Below are positions 11,137 through 21,454 of a DNA stretch of 64,000 nucleotides, one piece after another. The position numbers were made by a program, and so were the translations under genes. Each line of letters begins with the position of its first letter. Position 1 is the first letter of the stretch. The notes under the pieces are model-generated. The model saw nothing but the letters and a program-made list of their open reading frames with translations, was not told where the DNA came from and searched no databases. This DNA is from Paragonimus skrjabini miyazakii (Eukaryota > Platyhelminthes > Trematoda > Plagiorchiida > Troglotrematidae), in NCBI GenBank assembly GCA_014338405.1, contig JTDE01001061.1, positions 48,536 to 112,535 of the forward strand. Direction: 5' to 3'.

Positions 11137-11935
11137 TCTTTTCGTTGGAACACGGAATGTGCGCATGATGCTGGATCGATACAGCACGACAGAACAGCCA
11201 GAACACCGCGCCGCATAGATTGCATGGAACTAAATCGCTACGATATTAATGTCGTAACCTTAAGTTAGACAAGGCTTGCAGTGCACGGTGCGTTGCGAGA
11301 GGCAGGTGCCGGGTACACCTTCTACTGAACAGGTTACCCGGCAGACGGTGCTCAAGATCACGTGTCCGTTTTGCAGTCGATGACTACATAAATGTTTTGA
11401 TGGTAGGCGAACCGCACGGCAACAACCCTCGAATCACGTTCGTGGGATTGCGACTCGGTCGAGGTAAGTGTGCTACATGTGTTAGTAATTATGGTCCAGC
11501 TATGTGTCACACTGATGATACAAAGGACCAGCCCGATGATCAGCTGTCCGCCACAGTCCGGCCGGCAATCGTAAGGGACTGGCTGTTTTTTCCGGGTGAC
11601 CTGAACTTTCGAGTCTGGCGCGACTTGGTTTGCTGGCCGGGTGTCCTCGGACCCTACGGCATTGGTTCAGTCAATGAGAACGATCACCGTCTGCTCCACC
11701 TGTGTGCTACTCACGAGCTGGGTATCACGAACACCCGATTCCAGCTGGATGCGAGCGACATCACGACGTGAACTTACCCACGAAGCAATCATCATCATTT
11801 GCTTGACCAAGTGAGTATGCAGCAGCGCGACATTCGTGAAGTGCATTTCATGCGAGTGATACGCGGGTCTGAATGTAACACAGATCATAGGCTGGTCAGG
11901 ACCAAATTGTTTACCTATGTATGCAAGCCTGTTTA
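11137..11935 (+). pseudogene. LINE endonuclease domain (APE type), broken
   Basis: Pieces of the apurinic-endonuclease-like domain that nicks the target in LINE retrotransposition. TRNVRMMLDR sits at about 11148-11177, then, after frame changes and stops, TRLAVHGALREAGAGYTFY and TGYPADGA (11270-11350). The open frame 11397-11771 carries FFPGDLNFRVW (the GDFN motif), WPGVLGPYGIGSVNEND, LLHLCATHELGITNTRF. A TGA at 11769-11771 replaces the expected Trp of the T-W-x-x-P-R motif. Downstream HHHLLDQV and QQRDIREV and finally NTDHRLV (about 11878-11898) supply the C-terminal Asp-His pair. Stops make it non-functional. Confidence 0.85.
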
Positions 11936-11939
11936 TTAT

Positions 11940-12473
11940 AGATTCCCCAGGCAACAACAGAAATTGGATGTCAAATGACTGGAGAACTTCGAGACAAAAG
12001 CTGCTTTCCAGCATATAGTGGTCACGCGTCTGAAAGATGCTCCTGTATCCACCATCCCCGAGGGTATGTGGCAACAGCCTATGGAGCAGATCAAAGCAGC
12101 AGCCACCGAGACGATCGGTCTCAAACGCCAGAAGCGTCCAGACTGGTTCAACGACAACAGTGTGGCTATCTTTAGCATTTTACGGGGGGGGGATGCTGTG
12201 TTTGCCGCCTCTACAATAAACCTGGTCAATGAAGACAAGAAAACTACATTCCGGAGTACTCGTCGTCAACTTGACGGGCAAGTTCGCAAGATTGAGGACG
12301 ATTGGTGGAGGCAGCAAGGTGAGCGGATGCAGAGCTACGCCGATAACCGACAAAACAAACAGTTCTACGACTCGTTTGAAGCCATTTTTGGCTTAGTCAA
12401 CCAAAGCAGTGATCAACGTGGACACTGGCTCTTTTTGTATCTAGCCAGAAGACATCTTGACATTCGGGTGTAA
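11940..12473 (+). pseudogene. LINE linker between endonuclease and RT
   Basis: The frame around 12018-12473 reads VTRLKDAPVSTIPEGMW, RPDWFNDNSVAIF, RSTRRQLDGQVRKIEDDWW, MQSYADNRQNKQFYDSFEAI. These blocks (RPDWF, R--RR-L----R-I-D-WW, YAD----K-FY) are the conserved connector of this LINE type and were also found, degraded, in the second copy. A run of eight G at 12184-12191 lies inside the frame. Confidence 0.8.
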
Positions 12474-12579
12474 ACAGTTTGGTAGCCTATTAAATCGTCC
12501 AGCTACCATTGATTAAGTGACTGTGAACAGCCTGTCGTAACAAACTGTCAAATCCTCACTTCCTGTCGTTCCGCCTTTG

Positions 12580-13735
12580 CCAGAGACACAAGGAGCGATT
12601 GGACAACTGCAAAATGGACAGGCTTCAGGAGAGGATGGATAGCCAGTTGAAATCTTGAAAATTGGCGGGTCGGCGTTGGAACGCGCTTTGCTCTAGGTGG
12701 TTTACTCTATCTAGGAGCAGGAAGTAATATCACAAGAGTTTGTGAATGTCCTTATAGTATTTTCGTCTAAAGATTATGGTAGCAAACAATGCTCCGACAG
12801 CTGAGGGGGCATTTGTGTGTTAAGGTGCGCAGGCAAGATGTCTGCAAGACTCCTTCTGAACCGACTGAATGTAGATGTTTTGGAAGCCAGTGTTACTGGG
12901 GAGAGGGGTGGATTCCTGGCGAGTCTGAGTACGATTGACCTGGTGTTTGCTGTTAGACAGCTTTAGCGGAAGTGTCAGGAACGCAACTAGTCTCTGTATG
13001 TTGCTCTTGTAGACTTCAACAAAGCCTTTGATTCTGTGAGCTGCGAGACCTTGTGGACGGTGCTTGGCAGGCTTGGATGTCCAGATAAGTTCGCCAATTT
13101 GATTAAAATGTTGCATGTGGGTATGGAGACGACTGTGCCGTCCTGTGGATCGACCTCTGATGATTTTGACATTGTCACTGGCTTGAAACAGAGTTGTGTC
13201 CTAGTCCCAACCCAATTTAGTTTATATTTGACTGTCATGCTAACAGTTGCTCATCAGAACTTGGCGGAGGACGCGTTAAGGCTTAACACTGGATATATGG
13301 ACAACTGTTCACAATTCGACGCTGCGGCGCCCCAAGCCGGCTACATAAATCAACGATGCATATGATTCTATTCACAGATAACATAGCGCCGTTCCTAAAC
13401 ACTGAAGACGATTTAAAGCGTTTAGCCACTGCTTTCACGAACGTGGCACCCAAGTTTCGATTGAACATCAACAGAGGTGGGACATTTATTTTCTTTCAGC
13501 TTACTCCGGGAGAAGATGCTTTCCTTGAGCCTGCGCCTGAGATTTGCATCAATGGAGACTTTGTTGACAGTTGCGCGGAATTCTATTACTTAGGTAACAA
13601 GTTGTCGACAGACTTGTCCGCGGACCGCCAGTTGCCAGCCCATGTAACGAAAGCTAGCGTTGCTTCGAAGGGTCTTGAGAAACCTGTTTGGAAGTACTAC
13701 AATCTAAAGATCTGTTTGTCTACAGTTCAGTAGTG
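12580..13735 (+). pseudogene. LINE reverse transcriptase domain, broken
   Basis: RT blocks appear in order: MQNGQASGEDG-PVEILKIGG (12608-12672), VLRCAGKMSARLLLNRLNVD (12820-12873), STIDLVFAVRQL with a stop (12930-12965), VALVDFNKAFDSVSCETLW (motif A, 13000-13055), LKQSCVLVPTQFSLYLTVML (motif B, 13183-13240), and LFTDNIAPFLNTEDDLKRL (motif C, 13368-13422). The catalytic Tyr/Phe-Ala-Asp-Asp has become FTDN, losing the second Asp, and the Gly of QGC in motif B is Ser. The thumb (INGDFVDSCAEFYYLGNKLS) reaches the stop at 13733. LSHFHLECLRRIF and LTMVLNT further on (13779-13856) belong to the C-terminal tail. The enzyme would copy LINE RNA at a nicked target; this copy cannot. Confidence 0.85.
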
Positions 13736-13924
13736 CAATCTATACCGTTGAACGGCAATGTATCAGTGGAAGGTGCATTATCTGAGCCATTTCCATCTGG
13801 AATGTTTAAGACGTATCTTTAGTAGTCGGTGGTTAACCATGGTTCTGAACACTTAGGTATGTGGCTAGCCGACATGGACGAGAGATATCATGAGATTCGT
13901 CCAAACGGAACTTAATGAGAGAGG

Positions 13925-16900
13925 TGCACAGTTTTTTAGACGCCGCCGTCTACCAATAATCGACTTCTCCCGTTTCAATTATGCAGAATGTAACATCAGT
14001 TTCATTTTTCTTAAATCTTGAAAGCAAAAATTGACATACTGCATGCTGTTTGGTTGAACCGACTTCGTTGCAGTCTTATCGGGTGTTGCAGGTCAAGAAT
14101 GTGGACGGCGCAAGGATTATTTATTCGGCAGATCAACATACGGATTATGTGCTTCAGTACTACCACAAACAAACATACTCATTTGCACGAAACACTGATC
14201 TAAGGAACTCACGGTTACTACAGCTCATTTACGGAGAAAAATGCCACTTAACGTCAAAATACATTCCAATGTTTCTTGTGTCTTCCTCCGGTTATTTCAA
14301 TATTCAGTTACATGCTGACTACTAGATCGTATTGCAAGTAGTATAACACGATGACCCTTCCTCACTACATTAGTGGAAATTGCAGAACGGAAGATTGCTA
14401 ATGAATGTGAACGGTCCCAGTTGTTTTCGTCCATTTGAACAAACGTTTGTTTCACTTTGCAGATGATGATATCAAGGTTAAAGTCACTGCTGAGTGTTCA
14501 AGAAGACCTATTCGTTAAAATAACACCGTCTCCGTTATGCCTGTTAAACTACTTATGAACAGGACGCTCTCGGCAAGTGCTGATTTTAGAATTTCTTTAA
14601 AGCTCTCATATGCACCGAAGCTACGCACTTGATAAACTTCGGCCAAATCAGTGTGACCAAACATCACCTGCGTATATTTTCAGGGTAAATCTGGGTAAAA
14701 CTTGTTTTGAACTATGCAAATTGTGGACAACATAGGGACACTGAACTCTAAAGAAACTGGTTCCACAACAATGGTACAAAAGGAAAAAGGGCAGATAAAC
14801 ATGACACCGAAAGGCTCATTAAGTAATGTACATAAACTACATAGCCGAGCCACCAAATTCGACGCCACTGTTGTGACACAATATGAGCCCATTTAAAAAA
14901 AAACAGTGCCACAGTATTATGCTAGCCTGCGCAAACCAACCGGCGCCAATAGCTGTGAACAGTTTTAAGGAATGTCAAAGTAGAGCACAGATTTTGCTGT
15001 GTGTGTACTTCGCTAATCATGAGGACATTTGCGTTCAGAAATGATTAAGTGCATCAACACGATTTGTCAAGGCGTTCGCAATGAGTTAGTCATAAATTGG
15101 TCATGTGTACCGACATCTACTGCCGAACCAACACCAGCCGCTGGTAACCATCGTGTTGCAGTCAACAAGCTTATATTGTGCTCACTACGGAAAAAGCCAG
15201 AAACGATGGACTTCAAACAAATGGACAACGTGACATTCCTGTAAAACAGATAAGAGCAAGTAAACTTGGGCTAAAGCTACTCAGTAAATCACGGTCGCAA
15301 CATGCGTGAACAAACAGCAAACTAAGTCATAATTGTCGCGATTACTTTTGTTTGTCTAACTTTGTCAACAAACCCAACAACATCTTCTGATACACGGAAA
15401 ATCCCAGCTCCGTTCAACAGAGGTCACCATATTCATTAATGAAATAGAACTGTCCAGAAGTTATTGCACGACGTGTGTTTAAGCATGCAACAACTGTAAA
15501 TGAATGTCACTACGGAGTCATGATCCCATACCTTCCCGTACACAAACTGGACCAGTTGTGCAACTGTTGTTGAACATGATATACAGCTTCATCAGTATGG
15601 AACGTTTGTCACACGCTCGTAAGAATTAAAAAATCTGAAACACTTACTATTGCTATATGTAGTTTCAGTTAGAATTCCAAAGAAATATCACAGTGCAGTT
15701 TGAAATCAGAGTAGAATACTCATAAGTACTTCGTGAATAGAAATCAGGATGAAACAATCAATAAAACTGATTACGCATGCAGTAATACACTGAATTCCTA
15801 CATATAATCAAACCAGTAAAATTGGCTTGTGAGCGGGTCTTAGGGACACAAACATGTAGGTTACTACCAATCATCATCAACCACAATGGGCAATGCGAGG
15901 CGTGGCAGACACCCCATTAGCATACAAAGTACATGACCCAGCTAGCCAAGAATACACTTTTTCACTAACATGGTTGTCGGTCGCAAACTTGCATATTTCT
16001 CATTTTGTCATTCATAATTGAGTTTTTGCACATGTGCATAATAAAAGTGTAATACTCACTATGAAGTTTGCCAGCGTACTGATGAACTGGTTCAACATTT
16101 ACTGGATCAGTGTATACTGAGAATCATCCACTCTTTTTCAAGTCAACGGGTAGAAATCACGCAACTAAGTGGACAGTGTGTCACGCTTGTCGGCAGTCAG
16201 TAAAAGTAGTCAACAGTATTGAAGTAGTATAAGCCAAGTGTACTATTCATGTCGACCCATCGATTTAATTCGTACCGCAATAATAACTTGAACGGCTAGC
16301 AAAGTAGGCACTGATTATTTCAATGCTTGTGACTAAACCAGAAGTAATTATCTTTCTAACTGTGAACTGAGCAATCCGGTGGACATGAGAACCACACATT
16401 GGTGCCCTGAGGAACATAACTTCGGATGGTGTGAAGGATTCCGCCAGAGGACCATCGATTATTTCCGCTTGTTGTATATTGCTCTCTACAAAATTGTAGA
16501 CCTCGTCAGTGTAGGACCAGCAGTTATTACGGCGTTCTTCACAGATTAAAAACGGTCCTTTTTTCTCCAAAGAAAGTATATTTTTCGACAAGTATTGATC
16601 AGAGTTGCATAGGCTGAGCCTGCACATATATATCTGAAGATGTGTTCACCGGTGTCGTTCACTTGTATGCCATCAATAGGTTAGGGAGCCTTGTATTTTG
16701 CCAGTGCTTCTGTAGAATTTATTCAACGCTATCTGTGAAAGCATGTGCCCAGAGTGACCTATACGTACATATGAACATCCGTTTTGAGGCGCTGTCACCT
16801 TTTTCACGTTCAGTTATTTCATTATCTTGTCAACTAGAATAGATGAGTAAAAAGAACTGTCATTTACAATGAAAAATGCTTCGCACTCCACAGGGAAAGA

Positions 16901-17695
16901 TAAGGTTAGTTCTTGCAGACAAAATCTTACGGTCTATTTGTGGAACAATCAAATGAAAGCAAAACTTACATATATGACTCGAAAAATTTAAGTTTTAAAT
17001 GGCTGCACTGTTCCCGTCAACAGTTACATGAGTGAATAGGTATAGTTCTTTACCGAGCCACCAGACGTTTGGTCTAATTAGATTTTATCTCCGTAAATGC
17101 TTGTCGTTTTGTATTAACATGGAAAAATATGAAACCACAGCTACAGACATGCCATACCAGTTGGTTGATAAAGAACAATTAGACAGTCTCACTTTTAGGA
17201 TCGAATGTGAAGATGTTGGGAGCAATGTTGTGACATTATTAATAATAAAACATAAATGCTACAGACAAAACTCTGAAGTCACGTTGACTGACGGAGTTCC
17301 GTGAGAATGTGATGACACTCTGAAGGCACTGAGGAATAAGCTGAGATGTAGACAAATCAACTGAAACAGATTCGACATTGCAGTTTTGTGTTGCACTGAG
17401 CTAGGATCAATGGGTTCTTATATGAGTCATCATGTAAGTCCTACAGAAAAGATGGTACATCACGAAGCTACAGCGCTAAAGTTCAATTACCATTCGGAAG
17501 TATGTTGAGTAAGGTCATATCACGTGTGCGTTTACTTTCATTGTTGGTTCAATGTAATCAGATGGCAAAAGATTTTTGGCATGTAGGAAGGAGTGGAACT
17601 TGGATAAAATATATAGTGAATGCTGACGAGAAAACTGTACTTACTTGTAGTAATTAATGACAAAATTTATGCGTTTCCTTGATACGGTAACACCC
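13925..17695. other. No gene recognised
   Basis: About 3.8 kb of AT-rich DNA. A 120-codon minus-strand frame at 16265-16627 has protein-like composition, but frames of that length are expected by chance here and no good splice borders or family match were seen. Confidence 0.5.
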
Positions 17696-17699
17696 TGAG

Positions 17700-17965
17700 T
17701 GAACTCGGTGGCCTTCTAAGCACTGCGTATACTGGGATGACTACTAACTAGCGTCGGAATCCGTTTCGAGTGAATTATAAGTGAGTCGTGTTTGCCGAAT
17801 GGATACATGAAAGCGAGAATGGATAGCGTGACCAGACGATACGAGAGACGCGATACTCCATGAACTAGACATACTTTAACAAACAGACTGAGATTCGCTT
17901 TGAGCACTCCAGTTATTACAAACTGTTTGTAGTGACCAGCAGTCAGATTGGGACACAATTCACAA
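17700..17965 (+). mobile_element. Probable tRNA-headed SINE (family 3)
   Basis: ACTCGGTGGCCTTCTAAGC (17703-17721) followed by ACTGCG resembles the D-arm/A-box start of a Ser/Leu-type tRNA. GTCGG-AATCCG near 17752-17762 looks like a B box from which TTCG has been lost, followed by TTTCGAGTGAATTATAAG. The body up to about 17965 has no coding capacity. Only one copy is in the window, so boundaries and identity are tentative. Confidence 0.4.
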
Positions 17966-18788
17966 ACCCTTCAGATAGTGCGGCTGCGACCCAAATGCCT
18001 AGTCCTATCTTAGTACACGCCGCGCCAATTACAGATATGCGTTAACCAGATATGATATATAATAAGGCCCTTGAGAATTGCTATTGAGCATTTAGCAAGT
18101 GGAATTTACCGATGGTCTCGTATAAAGATACAAAAGATGTCGACATAGAGAAGTAGCTGAGGATGTTAGAACTCAGACGACGGCGAGATATTAGGCCAGA
18201 GGTGAGCACTTCCCCGATTTATGCCATATAATGACATGTCATGAGGAAAACCATCCGGGCGTTGTACAACATGCGTATTTTATTAGTAACTTGGGTAGAA
18301 TGTGTGACAATAAGTTTTAAAACTATTTTACACATCTTACCGCGGGCAGCCTAATGAAGTCTCTAGGCCGTTACAATCTGTAAGACAGACACAAGCAGAC
18401 TCAAAACACGTCTAGTTGGCAGATGACTCGGACGTTGAATAATTTCGAATAAACTGTATAACATGCGCTTAAGTTGCAATATGAATACAGATGTATTTTT
18501 CGAAGTGTGTTGTTTAGGATAGCTTTGGAACAGATAATGGTATTAAACATCCCTCATACTTGATGAAAAAGAGACAAAACTTGAATGAAGACAATTGTTT
18601 TTCCTAAAGGTGTACATCCACTTGGTTGTATCAGTACTACGGGAGGAAAAACCACTAACAGAGATAGGTGCAAGTGTGACTACAGTTTAAGCTTGACAGG
18701 GAATTAGTTAGACGTTAAGTTACTTTTGTTACGCCCGAAAGTTCTGGCAGAGTGACTTAATTCCAATCACACCAGGCGTATACATTTG

Positions 18789-18853
18789 CATATATATATA
18801 TGAATTCATACATATATATATATATGTATGTAAATATGTATATATATATATAC
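18789..18853. repeat. Imperfect TA/CATA microsatellite
   Basis: Three TA blocks separated by GAATTCATACA and GTATGTAAATATG; the whole is nearly self-complementary and could extrude as a cruciform. Confidence 0.85.
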
Positions 18854-19605
18854 ATCCAAGTCAACCCAAGTTTACAATAAACAGCGCAACGGAATCGTCT
18901 GTTTGCAACAAGTACGATATGAAAACATTATGGAGTAAGGTATTGCGAAAAACCAGGTTACACCGTAATACTGTAAGCGGTATGAACACGAATGACCATG
19001 GGCCCAAGACTCAGTAAGCCACTGTCGGAATTTATATAACGGAATACAATAGAGCGCACAGTTGCTGTATTATATGCGTGAAATAACATACAAGTGCCTA
19101 ATAGGCAGTACGAAATCCACAGACGACATATTCACAATCTACTGTAATCGTCTGCATACACATGTGGAACTGGTTTTACCGAATGTGTAATCGGTGGTGC
19201 ACTTAAACACAAGGGCTAGAAGTCATATGCCTCACACGCCTGAACCCACTGCTATTTGTATTTACTTACAGTAGAGTTCGAATTTAGTGCTTTCTTTCGC
19301 GGTGGGACAGTACTAAGTATTTTCACATCGAAGTTATGGTCGGTCGTGATGGACATTCAAAGTATCACGGCATTAGTTTCGAACGAAGGTTTTTCGAAGA
19401 TTCACAGCTGAAGCTGTTGTTGCTTACACAGTGTATCCGAAACAATGTACACAAAATGAGTCCTACAAACGCCTCATCTACTCTGGTCTGATTGCAACCG
19501 GTCAAGCCACAGACATGCGTAAAATCAACATACCTCCGTACACATTTATCTCCAGCCCCTCTCCTCATCCACATTAATCAGAGCCCTAACTGACTTCCAA
19601 ACCTG

Positions 19606-19649
19606 TTATATATACATTTTTATATATACGTATTATATATATATATATG
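19606..19649. repeat. TA microsatellite
   Basis: Runs of TATATA interrupted by CATTTT and CGTAT, followed by an unbroken TA run before GATGC. Confidence 0.8.
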
Positions 19650-20600
19650 ATGCTGCAATCAAGAACGAACTCCAGTCAGCTTAACAGGAAAATGATTTTT
19701 CTCCAACTAGGCAATATGGCGTGATATGAAGATCTACATAACATTCATGAGTAGTTTCGTCTGACATATCTGAGCTCAATCTAATTAAGATATTTCTATA
19801 AAGCTTGTGAGCACATTTTACAACGGATGTGGGAGATTTTTCAAAATTTCGAATGGATGATGCTTTACCACATCAACATATTTCACCTCACGGAGGACGA
19901 TAACCACACGCAGGTGTAATTGTGTGGATAAATGCGAAATGTTTTCCATTGCGTAATTACTAATTAGTAAAGAGATATTTACATATTCGTTTTCCGTTCG
20001 GGTCTAATTAAGAGATATGGTTGAATAACATGTGTTTATTTGTGTGCATTCGAAAATATTCCGGTTTCAATCTAACAGAGTTTTGGTTCAAAGTTAACGT
20101 GGTGAAAATATTTCAGATTCTGTGTAAGCAAGTTTCGTATGACAACGTAACTGTTTGTGAGACGTTGGCAAAATGATTGTCAAGATAGCAGAAGTCGCAT
20201 TACACTGTCCTTTTTGGGAATATTGTGAACATCAAAACTTGCGTCTTAATGTTCGGTCCCGGACTTTTGTTGACGAATAACGATTCGGCCAAGAAAGCCA
20301 CAACGTCGGTGATATTGAGGTGCCTCATTTCACTGAAGCAGACGTCTGAATCAGCCCTGATCTCGCAAACAACATCGTTACTAGTCAATTCTTCAACGTG
20401 TTAAGCCGGTGGTTGAATAGACTAATGGTAACTGCAGTCAAAACAAAAATTCGCTTTATGCACTTCACACGTATTAATAAGGAGACCTAGCGCAATTGTT
20501 GCTTTGCCTACTAACAAAATTAATGGAGGGGACGTGAAAATCGTTAGGGAAATTAAAACGTTAGAGCCCCCTGATTAGATCGGCTAATTTATTAGAAGTA

Positions 20601-20965
20601 TTGATTAGCAGTCGGGATTGAGCTGATTCCCAATCAATACGACTTGTGGTTGATCACAGTGTTCGCATTAAGATAGACTTTGCAGCTAGCCCTTTTTCCA
20701 AAGACGTGTCGGACTCGAGTTTTTTTGTTCGAGCTCGACAGTAGTGCATACTTTTCACGACTGGGATGTAATTTGTGGTCACTCTATCACAGAGCGGTTG
20801 TGCTGATCACCGTTCCATTGAATTTACGTTAAGCATAACCGAATTATTATGTATGAAAGCTCAATAAAATTTGCCTGAAAATAATGATCAGGTTCTCCGA
20901 CTGCGCCCATAGGAGACAGAGATGTTGTTTTGAGTCGGTTAAAACTCTTTGTGTTTATTGCGTCT
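20601..20965 (-). mobile_element. SINE-like hammerhead repeat, copy B
   Basis: Minus-strand, strongly diverged copy. It aligns in order with copy A: GATTAGCAGTCGGGATT (20602-20618) at the end, the ribozyme region GAGCTCGACAGTAGTGCAT (20731-20749), a decayed head around 20790-20825, and AATGATCAGGTT (20883-20894). The ribozyme's stem II is disrupted. It stands back to back with copy C in opposite orientation. Confidence 0.65.
20711..20747 (-). ncRNA. Hammerhead ribozyme, degenerate (copy B)
   Basis: On the minus strand GCACTA, CTGTCGA, GCTCGAAC, an A run, then ACTCGAGTC. Core C became T and the 3' side of stem II is lost, so it should be inactive. It does keep a perfect three-pair stem III (ACT, CG loop, AGT) ending in the cleavable GTC, which suggests the ancestral form of that stem. 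Confidence 0.45.
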
Positions 20966-20982
20966 GCTAGGAAATGTCCTAG

Positions 20983-21325
20983 ATTACTGATGAGACTGAG
21001 CATCTCCCACAGTTGATTTCGGCTCGCGTTTTTCAGAGAGCTCTCCCAACCAACCAGTATAAATCACCCAAACACCTAACACCTAGTCAGTAATCTAAAA
21101 CGTTGTTTAGCGGGTTCAGTCTCGTCTAATGTGAGGCCACTGGTGTAGTGCTCAACAGGATTGCCTCCGGAAAGAGTGGTCAGGGTTTAAATCTTGATAA
21201 TGGCGTGGATAAACCCTAATAAGAGCGAATCTTCAGTCTAAGTTTTTGTTCAAGAAAAGGCTGGTTGAAAAATCTCTCCGAATGGGAAGTTGCGATCAAA
21301 TATGGGTGAGATTAAACTCATAACT
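20983..21325 (+). mobile_element. SINE-like hammerhead repeat, copy C
   Basis: Plus-strand diverged copy of about 340 bp. The left end GCATCTCCCACAGTTGAT (21000-21017) matches the family inverted repeat. GTGAGGCCACTGGTGTAGTG (21131-21150) and CAGGGTTTAAATCTTG stand for the A and B boxes. TCTCCGAATGGGAAGTTGCG and ATCAAATATGGGTGAGATT (about 21273-21311) mark the right end. The ribozyme region is decayed beyond recognition. Confidence 0.6.
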
Positions 21326-21384
21326 TAACGGCATCTGCGGCTACTCATGAGTAATCTGTATGTGGTTACCTGCTCCGATTGCAG

Positions 21385-21450
21385 CTCAACAGTTTAGTCA
21401 TTAAGGCTTAACAGGCACATAGCTTTTTGTTACTGGTTCGAACCTAGCGT
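21385..21450 (+). other. tRNA-like A/B-box segment
   Basis: GCAGCTCAACAGTTTAG resembles an A box and ACTGGTTCGAACCTAG (21431-21446) contains a perfect B-box core GGTTCGAACC. No cloverleaf with a paired acceptor stem was found, so this is more likely the head of an old SINE than a tRNA gene. Confidence 0.35.
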
Positions 21451-21454
21451 AAGC

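Larger units (their letters stand above)
11137..13920 (+). mobile_element. Non-LTR retrotransposon (RTE-like LINE), copy 1
   Basis: Endonuclease, linker and reverse transcriptase follow in the usual order of an APE-type LINE, all on the plus strand over about 2.8 kb. It is interrupted by stops and frame changes, with lesions in both enzymes. The wording of the motifs (NVR--LDR, GDLN, KAFDSVS, LSHFHLECLRRI) matches LINEs common in flatworms that I associate with the RTE group; CR1 or a related clade is not excluded. A second copy lies at 46740-49400 on the other strand. No poly(A) or target-site duplication was found, and the 3' limit is approximate. Confidence 0.85.
17970..20595. other. No gene recognised apart from AT repeats
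   Basis: Holds the two AT microsatellites listed separately and otherwise AT-rich unique-looking sequence with short frames only. Confidence 0.5.

Noticed and set aside
16265..16627. 120-codon minus-strand frame with protein-like composition
   Set aside because: No good acceptor/donor pair and no recognisable domain; length alone is not significant.
20200..20388. 62-codon minus-strand frame that looks protein-like and ends in a stop
   Set aside because: No convincing acceptor upstream and no known family, so a terminal exon could not be supported.
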